DNA of 64,000 nt from Labia minor (GCA_963082975.1 OY720348.1:15620078-15684077); one strand, 5' to 3'. Shown: positions 39,116-53,902, numbered from the stretch's first letter. Notes: generated from the sequence alone by a model not told the origin. Translations and numbers: made by a program.

Positions 39116-39313
39116 AGGAAATCAATCAATACATTCTTTATAAAATTCTTTCTGTATGTAGATAGCATTATAAGAGAGAATTTTAGTAATTTTTTTAAAT
39201 TTTGTATTTTCAGTGTCGGGGATGGATGTCTAACTAAAAGGGGCTCCAACTTTTTAAAATCTCCAATTCATAAATATAGTTCATTACCATCCAGTACGTA
39301 TTTTAAACTCTAA
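39116..39313 (+). CDS. Same + strand coding segment, unit 6
   Basis: Both exons and the stop at 39311 are intact. No coding change was seen relative to unit 1. Confidence 0.42.
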   Translation, partial: RKSINTFFIKFFLYVDSIIRENFSNFFKFCIFSVGDGCLTKRGSNFLKSPIHKYSSLPSSTYFKL

Positions 39314-40312
39314 TTCAAATATTCTATTGAATTTAAAAATATACTATTTGTAAATAAAATACTTATTGCCTTGTCTTTTATTTACAAATTTGTAATTCAT
39401 ACTAATCCTTTCAAATAAATGCCACCAATCAAAATTGGCTTATTTAACATTTTGAAAGTAATATCGGGCTTAAATTGTATAGAATCGAAATAATTTCAAA
39501 TATATAGATATTCACTGTATAAAATTTAAATTTAACCGAAATTTTTGCATTTTACTCTCATCCTAAAATATGATATTTAATATTAATTATCTTCTTCCTC
39601 TAAATTTGCAATTTACATTATTTGTAGCATATCTCAAAGTTCAAATAAACGTAATTCTCTTTATATTTAATCAAATTTAAGGCATATTCTTTCTTTAAGA
39701 TATTGGAAATGAAAAATTCACTGCGTTCTTTTTAAAAGTTTGTTGTGTATCTTTAGAAGAATTTCAGGAGATTTTTTTAAATAAAATATATTCGAATAAG
39801 CGTGTTTAAAATAAAATAAGGGCAGCAAAAGTGTTATTATTTGAAAAATAATTATTTACTCTACAGTTTTACAAAACTATCATCATTAAGAAATATTAAT
39901 ATTAATGATATAAATTTTATATACTTTTGAAAAAATATTATACAGATTTAATACATATCCCGCCATCTATTGCGATTAGTGTTGACTACATTTAAAAGTT
40001 TTATTTTCAAATATTATTTTCAATATTATTCATATATATATATATATATATATAGCAATAATTAAAATTAAAATTAAATAAATTATAATTAAACTGATTT
40101 AATATTAAAAATAATTATGATTCTATTAAAGGAGAAATACATGTATAAATCAAAAAAATTGAAAAAAATCTCTCAACCAAGAATTGAAATCTAATTTCTA
40201 AATTATGATGAAATTCAAATATCTTGTTATATACTAGGCGTATATGTTACCATCTATAAAATACTATAAAATAAAAAAAATTAAAATATATAAATACATA
40301 TACAATACTTAC

Positions 40313-41746
40313 AATGGATTGATTAATGGTAGGTAATGGAGTCGACAAACACTTCAACCGGATCATCGTCTTCACTCCCTGGAAAACAAAGACCAATATG
40401 AAATAATGTTTTCCTGGAATAATTCATATTGGAAATCTACTCACCTGTTTGATGGATCCGTAAAAGTGAAAGATTGCCATTAATATTGATCGATGATACA
40501 TGAAAAACAAGAATAAAAGACATATCTATTAAGACTGAAAATAGATTAGAATAATATTAAAATATTTCTTAAAAAAATACTTACGGCGGGGTTTTCACCC
40601 CTTGCAATCGCCCGAAGGATGATGATGATTTGGAAGTCATTATGTTCTTCAATCTCTCTCTTGATTCTGGAATGGTGGACATCAAGTAAAACTAAAAAAT
40701 TAAGAAAACATTTCACTTAGTAATTTAATATACGCGTGTAGTATCTTTATAAATTCATCAATGTAAAAATATCTGGATTATTTTGAAATGATATTGTATT
40801 CATAATTCTACTCACAGATGCGCTTATTCTTATTAGCTCCTTCCATCATTGCTTAGTGATCAGAGAGTATCATCATCCACGGGTACGCGAACATATCTGA
40901 TAGTGATAGATAAAACATATGGTGATATATTAAAAATTAATTAAAACCTTTTTTAAACTTAAAAAATAATACTTGAAGAAGATAATAGTGAAATAATGTT
41001 TTTAATAGGTCTTCTATTTTATTTTATCCTTTTATAGAAATTTCTATAATATACCATCATTAATTAATATTTCAAATTTAATTCAATGAATATTTATATT
41101 GAATAGTATTTAATAGAAATTGAGATATCTCTCTTAGGAATGGGATTGATTATACATTAATGGTGTAATTTAATGAAATTTTGGACAGTAAGAGTACATG
41201 TAGATAATATTTTAAAATTTAAAATATTATTTCAAAATAAATTATTTAAATAGTAGAAAAAATAAATAAAATTCTTACCCATTTTTTATTTTCCTTTTTA
41301 GTAACCTTCAAATTAGGTAGATGAAATCTTATGCTCGCTCCATTCCATTCAATGTAGATCTAAAAACAAGGTATAGATTCATAATTAGTTTTGTGATTTC
41401 GAAATATTTACTTGTATATATTATTTATTATATCCAGTGTATTCTTCTATATTGTAAGTTAGAAAAATCAAAGAATAATTAGTAAAAAACAAAGAAAGTT
41501 TTTTAGATTTATTTTAACATTTTTGAAGAAGAATTACTTTCACAAAAATTTCAGTTCTAACAATAAAGGCCATTTAAAAATTATGTAATTTTAATTATTT
41601 TTAAACATATTGATATTATTTCATGAAATATTATAGAAATAAAAATTCAACTCACCGATGAGATGCCTTGCAGTCGTTGTGAAGTGATGCGATGAACCTC
41701 TGAACTGCCCCAACAAACCACCAAACCAAGTTCTTCAAATGATGCT
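40313..41746 (-). CDS. Six-exon F-A series, copy 6
   Basis: Exon F keeps TGG, unlike the neighbouring units 5 and 7. Exon B carries the two short-subtype substitutions. The other exons are unchanged. Confidence 0.36.
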
Positions 41747-42146
41747 CTTCAGACAATGAAAAGAAAAAGAAATAGAAAAAAAGATCATTAGTTAGAGTTG
41801 ACTAGAATAGGAGAGAATAACGTCCCAAAAAAGAGGATATAAATTGTATTTCAATTGAAATATACATATAACCTACCGTGGAGGCTACTTCATTGCGCCC
41901 TGATGTCTTCCCTGTACAGTCTATCCTATGCCAGACCCAATTCTATGGCACGGATGGCCATCTAATAATATTGTCTATCTTCGTGCAAAACACTCTTCTT
42001 GCTAGAAAAGATTGCAATCACGGAAACGGGGAAAAAAAAACACTCCCGAACGCGCTTATTAGACACAGTATGGTCTATTTTGTGTTTTAACTACCGAAGA
42101 AATGCGTAATTTAGAAGAAGAAGGAAAAAAAAAAGAAAAAGAAAAG

Positions 42147-42952
42147 CATAGATTAAGTGGGAAGCCGTTTGTGAGTATCTGTGGATCAGCTGAGAGTGAC
42201 TTGGAGTTTTTGGATTACGATTGAACACCACATTCGTGGCAACCTGTAAAAAATGCCTACCTACCTACAATGGGGATTCATGGCGTCCTCCATAGTGGGA
42301 GGAACACTCATGAAAATGAGACTAACCTTAGCTCCAAGGTAGTCAATACATCCTGGCGGGCTAATCCCATTAAGGAACATTGTTGAACTACCTTCACGAA
42401 TGCCTGTCCAATTCCATAGAGCCACGTCCAAGCTACTTTCAGTGATACACATTACTTTACACAAACAAGGGAATCGTCATTAAAAAAAAAAAAAATGACG
42501 ATTTGGGAAGCACAAAACACATGCAGATAAACAATCCCTTAACATTTTCTGGCACATACCCGTCTCCACCCACTATATACTAAATAGAAAATACTAAAAA
42601 GGTGTTCCCTTTAATAGTTAGAAGCTTGCAAAAACCAAACACCTTTTTTCTATTCTATTCTAAAATATTAATAATTCATTAAATTTAATGTTTCTAGTTT
42701 CTATCTATATTTATTGGCTACCACAAAGGTTTGGAAGCGATGACTCAGGAGGCATTTTCTTGAAGCATTCCTTTATCTGTAAATCCCTAACAACAAACGA
42801 TTAAGCCAAAAAAATAAATAATCACCCCCCATACGCAACCTATCAGGCTAACAATTCTAAATACCTTTAAAGGAATTGATGATTCAGTAGATTGTAGATT
42901 TGCCATCCTTATTCTTCTATCTTCCAATTATTTCTGTCTTCTAAGGTAGCAT
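42147..42952 (-). CDS. MANLQSTESS gene, copy 6
   Basis: The coding exons are unchanged from copy 1. The A-run upstream of exon 3 (near 42483) is longer than in units 1-3 and lies in the predicted intron. Confidence 0.42.
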
Positions 42953-43287
42953 CTGAAAAACTCTAATCTAACTAACTAACTAACAATGTTAAATTTAAAA
43001 AATTAATAGAAATATAGTATTTTTTATTGTAATATTTAAATTTTGTCAATATTTAATTAAAATCATTACTACCACTAGTGCCAGAATAATCAAAAAATAT
43101 ACGTTGAGTACTTATTTTTGGTGAGCTGTATTTATAAAATATTTTGAAGAAACCAATATTATTTGAAGAGAATTGAATTTGCCATCAGGAAAAAGATGAT
43201 ACATGAAAATAAAAGAAAAACAAAAGACATATATAAGATTGAGTATTCAAAATATAATACATTTTTTTTATAACAAAAAGTACTAAC

Positions 43288-44024
43288 CTCGGAGTTATAA
43301 ATAGGTTGCCCACTCGTAGTAAGTCACTCGACGATATCGATCAACTCGTTACTTCTCACCATCACCCTCCATATATAGTAGTGGTCCAAATTTGTTTCGT
43401 GAATCCATGTTCTTTCAGATGAACTAATAGAGAAATTGAAAATATTTAAATTATTAAATACACTTTTTTTTATATTCAAATTAATAATTTAAAACATTAA
43501 ATTAAATTTTAACCTTATATTCTAAACTATGCATGACGAATTAAATATAAAAAATAATAAAAAAAAAAATTGTCTTGATCATAGCTCTTTTGTTATTTCA
43601 TGAATAATTATATAAATAAATATCATTAATGAAAAAAAAAAGGCATTTTTAATTTTTTTAATTTAAGGAATACTTTCATATTAAATATTAATTTTTATTT
43701 ATTTTGATAAATGTATTAATAGACAATTATCTACAGATATATCTATACTCTACTATATTTATTTAAATTTATTGTTAGAAACTAGAATAAAACAAATTCA
43801 GTCGAATGTCAATTTCTTTTTCTTTTTGTTAATTTATGAATATTTATATATCTATCGATACAACTTTTATTGATTTTCTACTTAAAAATTAATTGAATAT
43901 GTAATTATAATTTTTAATTATATTTTGTTGATATATCAACTTTACCTCTGATGAGATGTGATTGCTTTTTCTATATGTATCAGATATATTCTTCAGCCGA
44001 CGACTTACATCAAACCATAACAAG
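43288..44024 (-). pseudogene. ELIDIVE segment, copy 6, same frameshift
   Basis: The extra T is present in exon 2 (43411-43288). The Leu-to-Ile change of copies 4 and 5 is absent, so the T insertion is the older event. Confidence 0.4.
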
Positions 44025-45811
44025 CTAAAAAAAAAGGAACAATTATTTAAATACCTTAACTCGTATAATAATAACATCAATATAGTAATTTAAAAGCATA
44101 AATCAATTTTTTTCCAAATAAATATCAACTATAATTCTATATTTTCTTACTTTTAATCACTTTTAATAATAAGCACAATATCTAATCTAGCCCCTCTATG
44201 TGTGACTTATTAATTCTTATTTAATTTAGGTACTCTGTTCTTTATTAGAAACCTAATCAAATTGATTTCTTTTCAATAATAATATGAGAGATTGAATTTC
44301 AAGTGATTTATTTTTATTATTTATTTTATAATGCATTTTCACTGATATTCAATAAATATTTTAATAAACTTGTCGATTTCTTAGAAAATAACGGATAGAT
44401 ATCAATATTAAAAAAATAAATAAAATTATATTGAAAAAATAATGATTTTTCAAGAGTTTATAATTATTTTAGATAAATTCAATCGCAATGAAAAAAATAA
44501 AAGATAAAAAAAAAATCACCCTGCACTTTTCTAGAATAAATTTTAATACAAATACAATAAATATATATATTCAATATATATTATTGAAGATTGAAGATTG
44601 AATATATATATATATATATATATATGATATTATTTAGTATAAGAATATTTAGTTACACATAGGCAATTACGTTAGTATATATCAATTAAATATTAACTAA
44701 TTCTCTTAGAATAGAGGATATGTTATAGAAAAAGTTCAAATTTATAGAACAAGATGATTTATGCTCCAATTTCATTACCAAATTTGGGCTTCTATTCTAA
44801 TATATACAAATAAAACAATTGAAACTTAAAAAAAATAATTATAGTAATTAATATCAGAGAATTAGATTTTAAACTAATCGAAATCTTTAATAATGTTTTT
44901 AATCAACAAATATTATTTTTTATATTAATTATCTATTTCATCGAACTAGTATTAAAAATCTATTATTTGTAGTCTTATTTCGAAATTTAAATAAACGTTT
45001 TTCTTTTTAATATAAATAAAATTGAATTTTATTTATAAATACCTTACTTTATTGTTCAGGAGAATTCTGTCTGAATTGAATTTGATTTTTCATATATATA
45101 TATAATATTTTATTTTAATTCCACCACAAGTATTCTTATTTTATATAGAGAGATAGTACTACTCCCAATTATCTAAACAATTTATAATTTAATGTTTTTT
45201 TATTTTATATCAAACCAGAAACTATCATGATTTATGTAAATGCACCACCCCCATCCTTGGATATCAAGACTCACTATGAACAAGTCAGAACTCGTTCAAT
45301 AATTTATATTAAATTAATAAATAATAATTCTAGTATAATTCTCAGAATTTTTAAAATATATCAATATTTAGTTTCATTTCCGACAATTAACCAAATATCC
45401 TTTCTTTTATTCTAATAGTTCACATTTGAATTGATTTAATAAAGTGATACCAGATAATTTCATGACAAGAAAAAATAAAAAACATTGAAATTGAATTGAA
45501 ATTGTAACTAAAATATTTATCGCCTTTAAATTAATATATAATAAATAAATATCACCAATTTAAACTATTTTTATTTTTAAGTAATATCGGATAAATATTA
45601 TATAGATTGGAATCAATTTCTAAAAGATTGTTATTCTCTGAATAGAAATTTCATATGAATTCTTCAATCTTAAATATTATGATTAATATTATTTATCTTC
45701 TTCACCCAACTACAATATATTATATGTATCCTATTTCGAATTTAAAAAATAAACGTTATATATTCTCTTAATATTACTATAAATAAAATTTAATTTTGAT
45801 TATCTGTCTAG

Positions 45812-46009
45812 AGGAAATCAATCAATACATTCTTTATAAAATTCTTTCTGTATGTAGATAGCATTATAAGAGAGAATTTTAGTAATTTTTTTAAATTTTG
45901 TATTTTCAGTGTCGGGGATGGATGTCTAACTAAAAGGGGCTCCAACTTTTTAAAATCTCCAATTCATAAATATAGTTCATTACCATCCAGTACGTATTTT
46001 AAACTCTAA
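45812..46009 (+). CDS. Same + strand coding segment, unit 7
   Basis: Both exons and the stop at 46007 are intact, with no coding change seen relative to unit 1. The N gap of this unit lies about 3.7 kb away and does not affect it. Confidence 0.42.
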   Translation, partial: RKSINTFFIKFFLYVDSIIRENFSNFFKFCIFSVGDGCLTKRGSNFLKSPIHKYSSLPSSTYFKL

Positions 46010-47010
46010 TTCAAATATTCTATTGAATTTAAAAATATACTATTTGTAAATAAAATACTTATTGCCTTGTCTTTTATTTACAAATTTGTAATTCATACTA
46101 ATCCTTTCAAATAAATGCCACCAATCAAAATTGGCTTATTTAACATTTTGAAAGTAATATCGGGCTTAAATTGTATAGAATCGAAATAATTTCAAATATA
46201 TAGATATTCACTGTATAAAATTTAAATTTAACCGAAATTTTTGCATTTTACTCTCATCCTAAAATATGATATTTAATATTAATTATCTTCTTCCTCTAAA
46301 TTTGCAATTTACATTATTTGTAGCATATCTCAAAGTTCAAATAAACGTAATTCTCTTTATATTTAATCAAATTTAAGGCATATTCTTTCTTTAAGATATT
46401 GGAAATGAAAAATTCACTGCGTTCTTTTTAAAAGTTTGTTGTGTATCTTTAGAAGAATTTCAGGAGATTTTTTTAAATAAAATATATTCGAATAAGCGTG
46501 TTTAAAATAAAATAAGGGCACCAAAAGTGTTATTATTTGAAAAATAATTATTTACTCTACAGTTTTACAAAACTATCATCATTAAGAAATATTAATATTA
46601 ATGATATAAATTTTATATACTTTTGAAAAAATATTATACTGATTTAATACATATCCCGCCATCTATTGCGATTAGTGTTGACTACATTTAAAAGTTTTAT
46701 TTTCAAATATTATTTTCAATATTATTCATATATATATATATATATATATATAGCAATAATTAAAATTAAAATTAAATAAATTATAATTAAACTGATTTAA
46801 TATTAAAAATAATTATGATTCTATTAAAGGAGAAATACATGTATAAATCAAAAAAATTGAAAAAAATCTCTCAACCAAGAATTGAAATCTAATTTCTAAA
46901 TTATGATGAAATTCAAATATCTTGTTATATACTAGGCGTATATGTTACCATCTATAAAATACTATAAAATAAAAAAAATTAAAATATATAAATACATATA
47001 CAATACTTAC

Positions 47011-48444
47011 AATGGATTGATTAATGGTAGGTAATGGAGTCGACAAACACTTCAACCGGATCATCGTCTTCACTCCCTGGAAAACAAAGACCAATATGAA
47101 ATAATGTTTTCCTGGAATAATTCATATTGGAAATCTACTCACCTGTTTGATGGATCCGTAAAAGTGAAAGATTGCCATTAATATTGATCGATGATACATG
47201 AAAAACAAGAATAAAAGACATATCTATTAAGACTGAAAATAGATTAGAATAATATTAAAATATTTCTTAAAAAAATACTTACGGCGGGGTTTTCACCCCT
47301 TGCAATCGCCCGAAGGATGATGATGATTTGGAAGTCATTATGTTCTTCAATCTCTCTCTTGATTCTGGAATGGTGGACATCAAGTAAAACTAAAAAATTA
47401 AGAAAACATTTCACTTAGTAATTTAATATACGCGTGTAGTATCTTTATAAATTCATCAATGTAAAAATATCTGGATTATTTTGAAATGATATTGTATTCA
47501 TAATTCTACTCACAGATGCGCTTATTCTTATTAGCTCCTTCCATCATTGCTTAGTGATCAGAGAGTATCATCATCCACGGGTACGCGAACATATCTGATA
47601 GTGATAGATAAAACATATGGTGATATATTAAAAATTAATTAAAACCTTTTTTAAACTTAAAAAATAATACTTGAAGAAGATAATAGTGAAATAATGTTTT
47701 TAATAGGTCTTCTATTTTATTTTATCCTTTTATAGAAATTTCTATAATATACCATCATTAATTAATATTTCAAATTTAATTCAATGAATATTTATATTGA
47801 ATAGTATTTAATAGAAATTGAGATATCTCTCTTAGGAATGGGATTGATTATACATTAATGGTGTAATTTAATGAAATTTTGGACAGTAAGAGTACATGTA
47901 GATAATATTTTAAAATTTAAAATATTATTTCAAAATAAATTATTTAAATAGTAGAAAAAATAAATAAAATTCTTACCCATTTTTTATTTTCCTTTTTAGT
48001 AACCTTCAAATTAGGTAGATGAAATCTTATGCTCGCTCCATTCCATTCAATGTAGATCTAAAAACAAGGTATAGATTCATAATTAGTTTTGTGATTTCGA
48101 AATATTTACTTGTATATATTATTTATTATATCCAGTGTATTCTTCTATATTGTAAGTTAGAAAAATCAAAGAATAATTAGTAAAAAACAAAGAAAGTTTT
48201 TTAGATTTATTTTAACATTTTTGAAGAAGAATTACTTTCACAAAAATTTCAGTTCTAACAATAAAGGCCATTTAAAAATTATGTAATTTTAATTATTTTT
48301 AAACATATTGATATTATTTCATGAAATATTATAGAAATAAAAATTCAACTCACCGATGAGATGCCTTGCAGTCGTTGTGAAGTGATGCGATGAACCTCTG
48401 AACTGCCCTAACAAACCACCAAACCAAGTTCTTCAAATGATGCT
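47011..48444 (-). pseudogene. Six-exon F-A series, copy 7, nonsense change in exon F
   Basis: The TAG is at 48410-48408. The exon B substitutions are as in units 5 and 6. The other exons are unchanged. Confidence 0.33.
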
Positions 48445-48845
48445 CTTCAGACAATGAAAAGAAAAAGAAATAGAAAAAAAGATCATTAGTTAGAGTTGAC
48501 TAGAATAGGAGAGAATAACGTCCCAAAAAAGAGGATATAAATTGTATTTCAATTGAAATATACATATAACCTACCGTGGAGGCTACTTCATTGCGCCCTG
48601 ATGTCTTCCCTGTACAGTCTATCCTATGCCAGACCCAATTCTATGGCACGGATGGCCATCTAATAATATTGTCTATCTTCGTGCAAAACACTCTTCTTGC
48701 TAGAAAAGATTGCAATCACGGAAACGGGAAAAAAAAAACACTCCCGAACGCGCTTATTAGACACAGTATGGTCTATTTTCTGTTTTAACTACCGAAGAAA
48801 TGCGTAATTTAGAAGAAGAAGGAAAAAAAAAAAGAAAAAGAAAAG

Positions 48846-49651
48846 CATAGATTAAGTGGGAAGCCGTTTGTGAGTATCTGTGAATCAGCTGAGAGTGACT
48901 TGGAGTTTTTGGATTACGATTGAACACCACATTCGTGGCAACCTGTAAAAAATGCCTACCTACCTACAATGGGGATTCATGGCGTCCTCCATAGTGGGAG
49001 GAACACTCATGAAAATGAGACTAACCTTAGCTCCAAGGTAGTCAATACATCCTGGCGGGCTAATCCCATTAAGGAACATTGTTGAACTACCTTCACGAAT
49101 GCCTGTCCAATTCCATAGAGCCACGTCCAAGCTACTTTCAGTGATACACATTACTTTACACAAACAAGGGAATCGTCATTAAAAAAAAAAAAAATGACGA
49201 TTTGGGAAGCACAAAACACATGCAGATAAACAATCCCTTAACATTTTCTGGCACATACCCGTCTCCACCCACTATATACTAAATAGAAAATACTAAAAAG
49301 GTGTTCCCTTTAATAGTTAGAAGCTTGCAAAAACCAAACACCTTTTTTCTATTCTATTCTAAAATATTAATAATTCATTAAATTTAATGTTTCTAGTTTC
49401 TATCTATATTTATTGGCTACCACAAAGGTTTGGACGCGATGACTCAGGAGGCATTTTCTTGAAGCATTCCTTTATCTGTAAATCCCTAACAACAAACGAT
49501 TAAGCCAAAAAAATAAATAATCACCCCCCATACGCAACCTATCAGGCTAACAATTCTAAATACCTTTAAAGGAATTGATGATTCAGTAGATTGTAGATTT
49601 GCCATCCTTATTCTTCTATCTTCCAATTATTTCTGTCTTCTAAGGTAGCAT
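48846..49651 (-). CDS. MANLQSTESS gene, copy 7, one missense change, next to the N gap
   Basis: Exon 2 has 'tttggacgcgat' (49431-49442) in place of 'tttggaagcgat', changing Leu to Arg in PPESSLPNLC. The 5' boundary of exon 1 is 17 bp from the start of the 200-N gap, so the leader and promoter of this copy are unsequenced. Confidence 0.4.
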
Positions 49652-49668
49652 CTGAAAAACTCTAATCT

Positions 49669-49868
49669 NNNNNNNNNNNNNNNNNNNNNNNNNNNNNNNN
49701 NNNNNNNNNNNNNNNNNNNNNNNNNNNNNNNNNNNNNNNNNNNNNNNNNNNNNNNNNNNNNNNNNNNNNNNNNNNNNNNNNNNNNNNNNNNNNNNNNNNN
49801 NNNNNNNNNNNNNNNNNNNNNNNNNNNNNNNNNNNNNNNNNNNNNNNNNNNNNNNNNNNNNNNNNNNN
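49669..49868. other. Assembly gap of exactly 200 N
   Basis: The gap lies inside the (CTAA)n microsatellite, with perfect unit continuity on both sides. The round length indicates a fixed-size scaffolding placeholder, so any number of whole units could be missing. Confidence 0.97.
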
Positions 49869-50186
49869 AACTAACTAACTAACAATGTTAAATTTAAAAA
49901 ATTAATAGAAATATAGTATTTTTTATTGTAATATTTAAATTTTGTCAATATTTAATTAAAATCATTACTACCACTAGTGCCAGAATAATCAAAAAATATA
50001 CGTTGAGTACTTATTTTTGGTGAGCTGTATTTATAAAATATTTTGAAGAAACCAATATTATTTGAAGAGAATTGAATTTGCCATCAGGAAAAAGATGATA
50101 CATGAAAATAAAAGAAAAACAAAAGACATATATAAGATTGAGTATTCAAAATATAATACATTTTTTTTATAACAAAAAGTACTAAC

Positions 50187-50922
50187 CTCGGAGTTATAAA
50201 TAGGTTGCCCACTCGTAGTAAGTCACTCGACGATATCGATCAACTCGTTACTTCTCACCATCACCCTCCATATATAGTAGTGGTCCAAATTTGTTTCGTG
50301 AATCCATGTTCTTTCAGATGAACTAATAGAGAAATTGAAAATATTTAAATTATTAAATACACTTTTTTTTATATTCAAATTAATAATTTAAAACATTAAA
50401 TTAAATTTTAACCTTATATTCTAAACTATGCATGACGAATTAAATATAAAAAATAATAAAAAAAAAATTGTCTTGATCATAGCTCTTTTGTTATTTCATG
50501 AATAATTATATAAATAAATATCATTAATGAAAAAAAAAAGGCATTTTTAATTTTTTTAATTTAAGGAATACTTTCATATTAAATATTAATTTTTATTTAT
50601 TTTGATAAATGTATTAATAGACAATTATCTACAGATATATCTATACTCTACTATATTTATTTAAATTTATTGTTAGAAACTAGAATAAAACAAATTCAGT
50701 CGAATGTCAATTTCTTTTTCTTTTTGTTAATTTATGAATATTTATATATCTATCGATACAACTTTTATTGATTTTCTACTTAAAAATTAATTGAATATGT
50801 AATTATAATTTTTAATTATATTTTGTTGATATATCAACTTTACCTCTGATGAGATGTGATTGCTTTTTCTATATGTATCAGATATATTCTTCAGCCGACG
50901 ACTTACATCAAACCATAACAAG
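50187..50922 (-). pseudogene. ELIDIVE segment, copy 7, same frameshift
   Basis: The extra T is present in exon 2 (50310-50187). Otherwise it is as in copy 6. Exon 1 is 50922-50844. Confidence 0.4.
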
Positions 50923-52707
50923 CTAAAAAAAAAGGAACAATTATTTAAATACCTTAACTCGTATAATAATAACATCAATATAGTAATTTAAAAGCATAAA
51001 TCAATTTTTTTCCAAATAAATATCAACTATAATTCTATATTTTCTTACTTTTAATCACTTTTAATAATAAGCACAATATCTAATCTAGCCCCTCTATGTG
51101 TGACTTATTAATTCTTATTTAATTTAGGTACTCTGTTCTTTATTAGAAACCTAATCAAATTGATTTATTTTCAATAATAATATGAGAGATTGAATTTCAA
51201 GTGATTTATTTTTATTATTTATTTTATAATGCATTTTCACTGATATTCAATAAATATTTTAATAAACTTGTCGATTTCTTAGAAAATAACGGATAGATAT
51301 CAATATTAAAAAAATAAATAAAATTATATTGAAAAAATAATGATTTTTCAAGAGTTTATAATTATTTTAGATAAATTCAATCGCAATGAAAAAAATAAAA
51401 GATAAAAAAAAAATCACCCTGCACTTTTCTAGAATAAATTTTAATACAAATACAATAAATATATATATTCAATATATATTATTGAAGATTGAAGATTGAA
51501 TATATATATATATATATATATGATATTATTTAGTATAAGAATATTTAGTTACACATAGGCAATTACGTTAGTATATATCAATTAAATATTAACTAATTCT
51601 CTTAGAATAGAGGATATGTTATAGAAAAAGTTCAAATTTATAGAACAAGATGATTTATGCTCCAATTTCATTACTAAATTTGGGCTTCTATTCTAATATA
51701 TACAAATAAAACAATTGAAACTTAAAAAAAATAATTATAGTAATTAATATCAGAGAATTAGATTTTAAACTAATCGAAATCTTTAATAATGTTTTTAATC
51801 AACAAATATTATTTTTTATATTAATTATCTATTTCATCGAACTAGCATTAAAAATCTATTATTTGTAGTCTTATTTCGAAATTTAAATAAATGTTTTTCT
51901 TTTTAATATAAATAAAATTGAATTTTATTTATAAATACCTTACTTTATTGTTCAGGAGAATTCTGTCTGAATTGAATTTGATTTTTCTTATATATATATA
52001 ATATTTTATTTTAATTCCACCACAAGTATTCTTATTTTATATAGAGAGATAGTACTACTCCCAATTATCTAAACAATTTATAATTTAATGTTTTTTTATT
52101 TTATATCAAACCAGAAACTATCATGATTTATGTAAATGCACCACCCCCATCCTTGGATATCAAGACTCACTATGAACAAGTCAGAACTCGTTCAATAATT
52201 TATATTAAATTAATAAATAATAATTCTAGTATAATTCTCAGAATTTTTAAAATATATCAATATTTAGTTTCATTTCCGACAATTAACCAAATATCCTTTC
52301 TTTTATTCTAATAGTTCACATTTGAATTGATTTAATAAAGTGATACCAGATAATTTCATGACAAGAAAAAATAAAAAACATTGAAATTGAATTGAAATTG
52401 TAACTAAAATATTTATCGCCTTTAAATTAATATATAATAAATAAATATCACCAATTTAAACTATTTTTATTTTTAAGTAATATCGGATAAATATTATATA
52501 GATTGGAATCAATTTCTAAAAGATTGTTATTCTCTGAATAGAAATTTCATATGAATTCTTCAATCTTAAATATTATGATTAATATTATTTATCTTCTTCA
52601 CCCAACTACAATATATTATATGTATCCTATTTCGAATTTAAAAAATAAACGTTATATATTCTCTTAATATTACTATAAATAAAATTTAATTTTGATTATC
52701 TGTCTAG

Positions 52708-52905
52708 AGGAAATCAATCAATACATTCTTTATAAAATTCTTTCTGTATGTAGATAGCATTATAAGAGAGAATTTTAGTAATTTTTTTAAATTTTGTATT
52801 TTCAGTGTCGGGGATGGATGTCTAACTAAAAGGGGCTCCAACTTTTTAAAATCTCCAATTCATAAATATAGTTCATTATCATCCAGTACGTATTTTAAAC
52901 TCTAA
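52708..52905 (+). CDS. Same + strand coding segment, unit 8
   Basis: The segment is intact, with one substitution (cattaCcatcc to cattaTcatcc) that changes Pro to Ser in SSLPSS. The splice sites and the stop at 52903 are unchanged. Confidence 0.42.
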   Translation, partial: RKSINTFFIKFFLYVDSIIRENFSNFFKFCIFSVGDGCLTKRGSNFLKSPIHKYSSLSSSTYFKL

Positions 52906-53902
52906 TTCAAATATTCTATTGAATTTAAAAATATACTATTTGTAAATAAAATACTTATTGCCTTGTCTTTTATTTACAAATTTGTAATTCATACTAATCC
53001 TTTCAAATAAATGCCACCAATCAAAATTGGCTTATTTAACATTTTGAAAGTAATATCGGGCTTAAATTGTATAGAATCGAAATAATTTCAAATATATAGA
53101 TATTCACTGTATAAAATTTAAATTTAACCGAAATTTTTGCATTTTACTCTCATCCTAAAATATGATATTTAATATTAATTATCTTCTTCCTCTAAATTTG
53201 CAATTTACATTATTTGTAGCATATCTCAAAGTTCAAATAAACGTAATTCTCTTTATATTTAATCAAATTTAAGGCATATTCTTTCTTTAAGATATTGGAA
53301 ATGAAAAATTCACTGCGTTCTTTTTAAAAGTTTGTTGTGTATCTTTAGAAGAATTTCAGGAGATTTTTTTAAATAAAATATATTCGAATAAGCGTGTTTA
53401 AAATAAAATAAGGGCACCAAAAGTGTTATTATTTGAAAAATAATTATTTACTCTACAGTTTTACAAAACTATCATCATTAAGAAATATTAATATTAATGA
53501 TATAAATTTTATATACTTTTGAAAAAATATTATACTGATTTAATACATATCCCGCCATCTATTGCGATTAGTGTTGACTACATTTAAAAGTTTTATTTTC
53601 AAATATTATTTTCAATATTATTCATATATATATATATATATATAGCAATAATTAAAATTAAAATTAAATAAATTATAATTAAACTGATTTAATATTAAAA
53701 ATAATTATGATTCTATTAAAGGAGAAATACATGTATAAATCAAAAAAATTGAAAAAAATCTCTCAACCAAGAATTGAAATCTAATTTCTAAATTATGATG
53801 AAATTCAAATATCTTGTTATATACTAGGCGTATATGTTACCATCTATAAAATACTATAAAATAAAAAAAATTAAAATATATAAATACATATACAATACTT
53901 AC

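Larger units (their letters stand above)
37177..43866. repeat. Array unit 6 (short subtype)
   Basis: This unit is 6690 bp. It keeps 'gccccaac' near 41709, where units 4, 5 and 7 have 'gccctaac', and 'gggcagc' near 39830, where most short-subtype units have 'gggcacc'. Both suggest patchy exchange between units. The AT-rich 37410-38500 and 39314-40312 hold no gene I can support. Confidence 0.95.
43867..50764. repeat. Array unit 7 (short subtype, contains the assembly gap)
   Basis: This unit is 6898 bp including 200 N, so 6698 bp of real sequence. It has the doubled 'gaagatt' near 44586-44600 and 'gaaactta' near 44821, shared with units 4 and 8. The AT-rich 44100-45195 and 46010-47010 hold no gene I can support. 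Confidence 0.93.
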
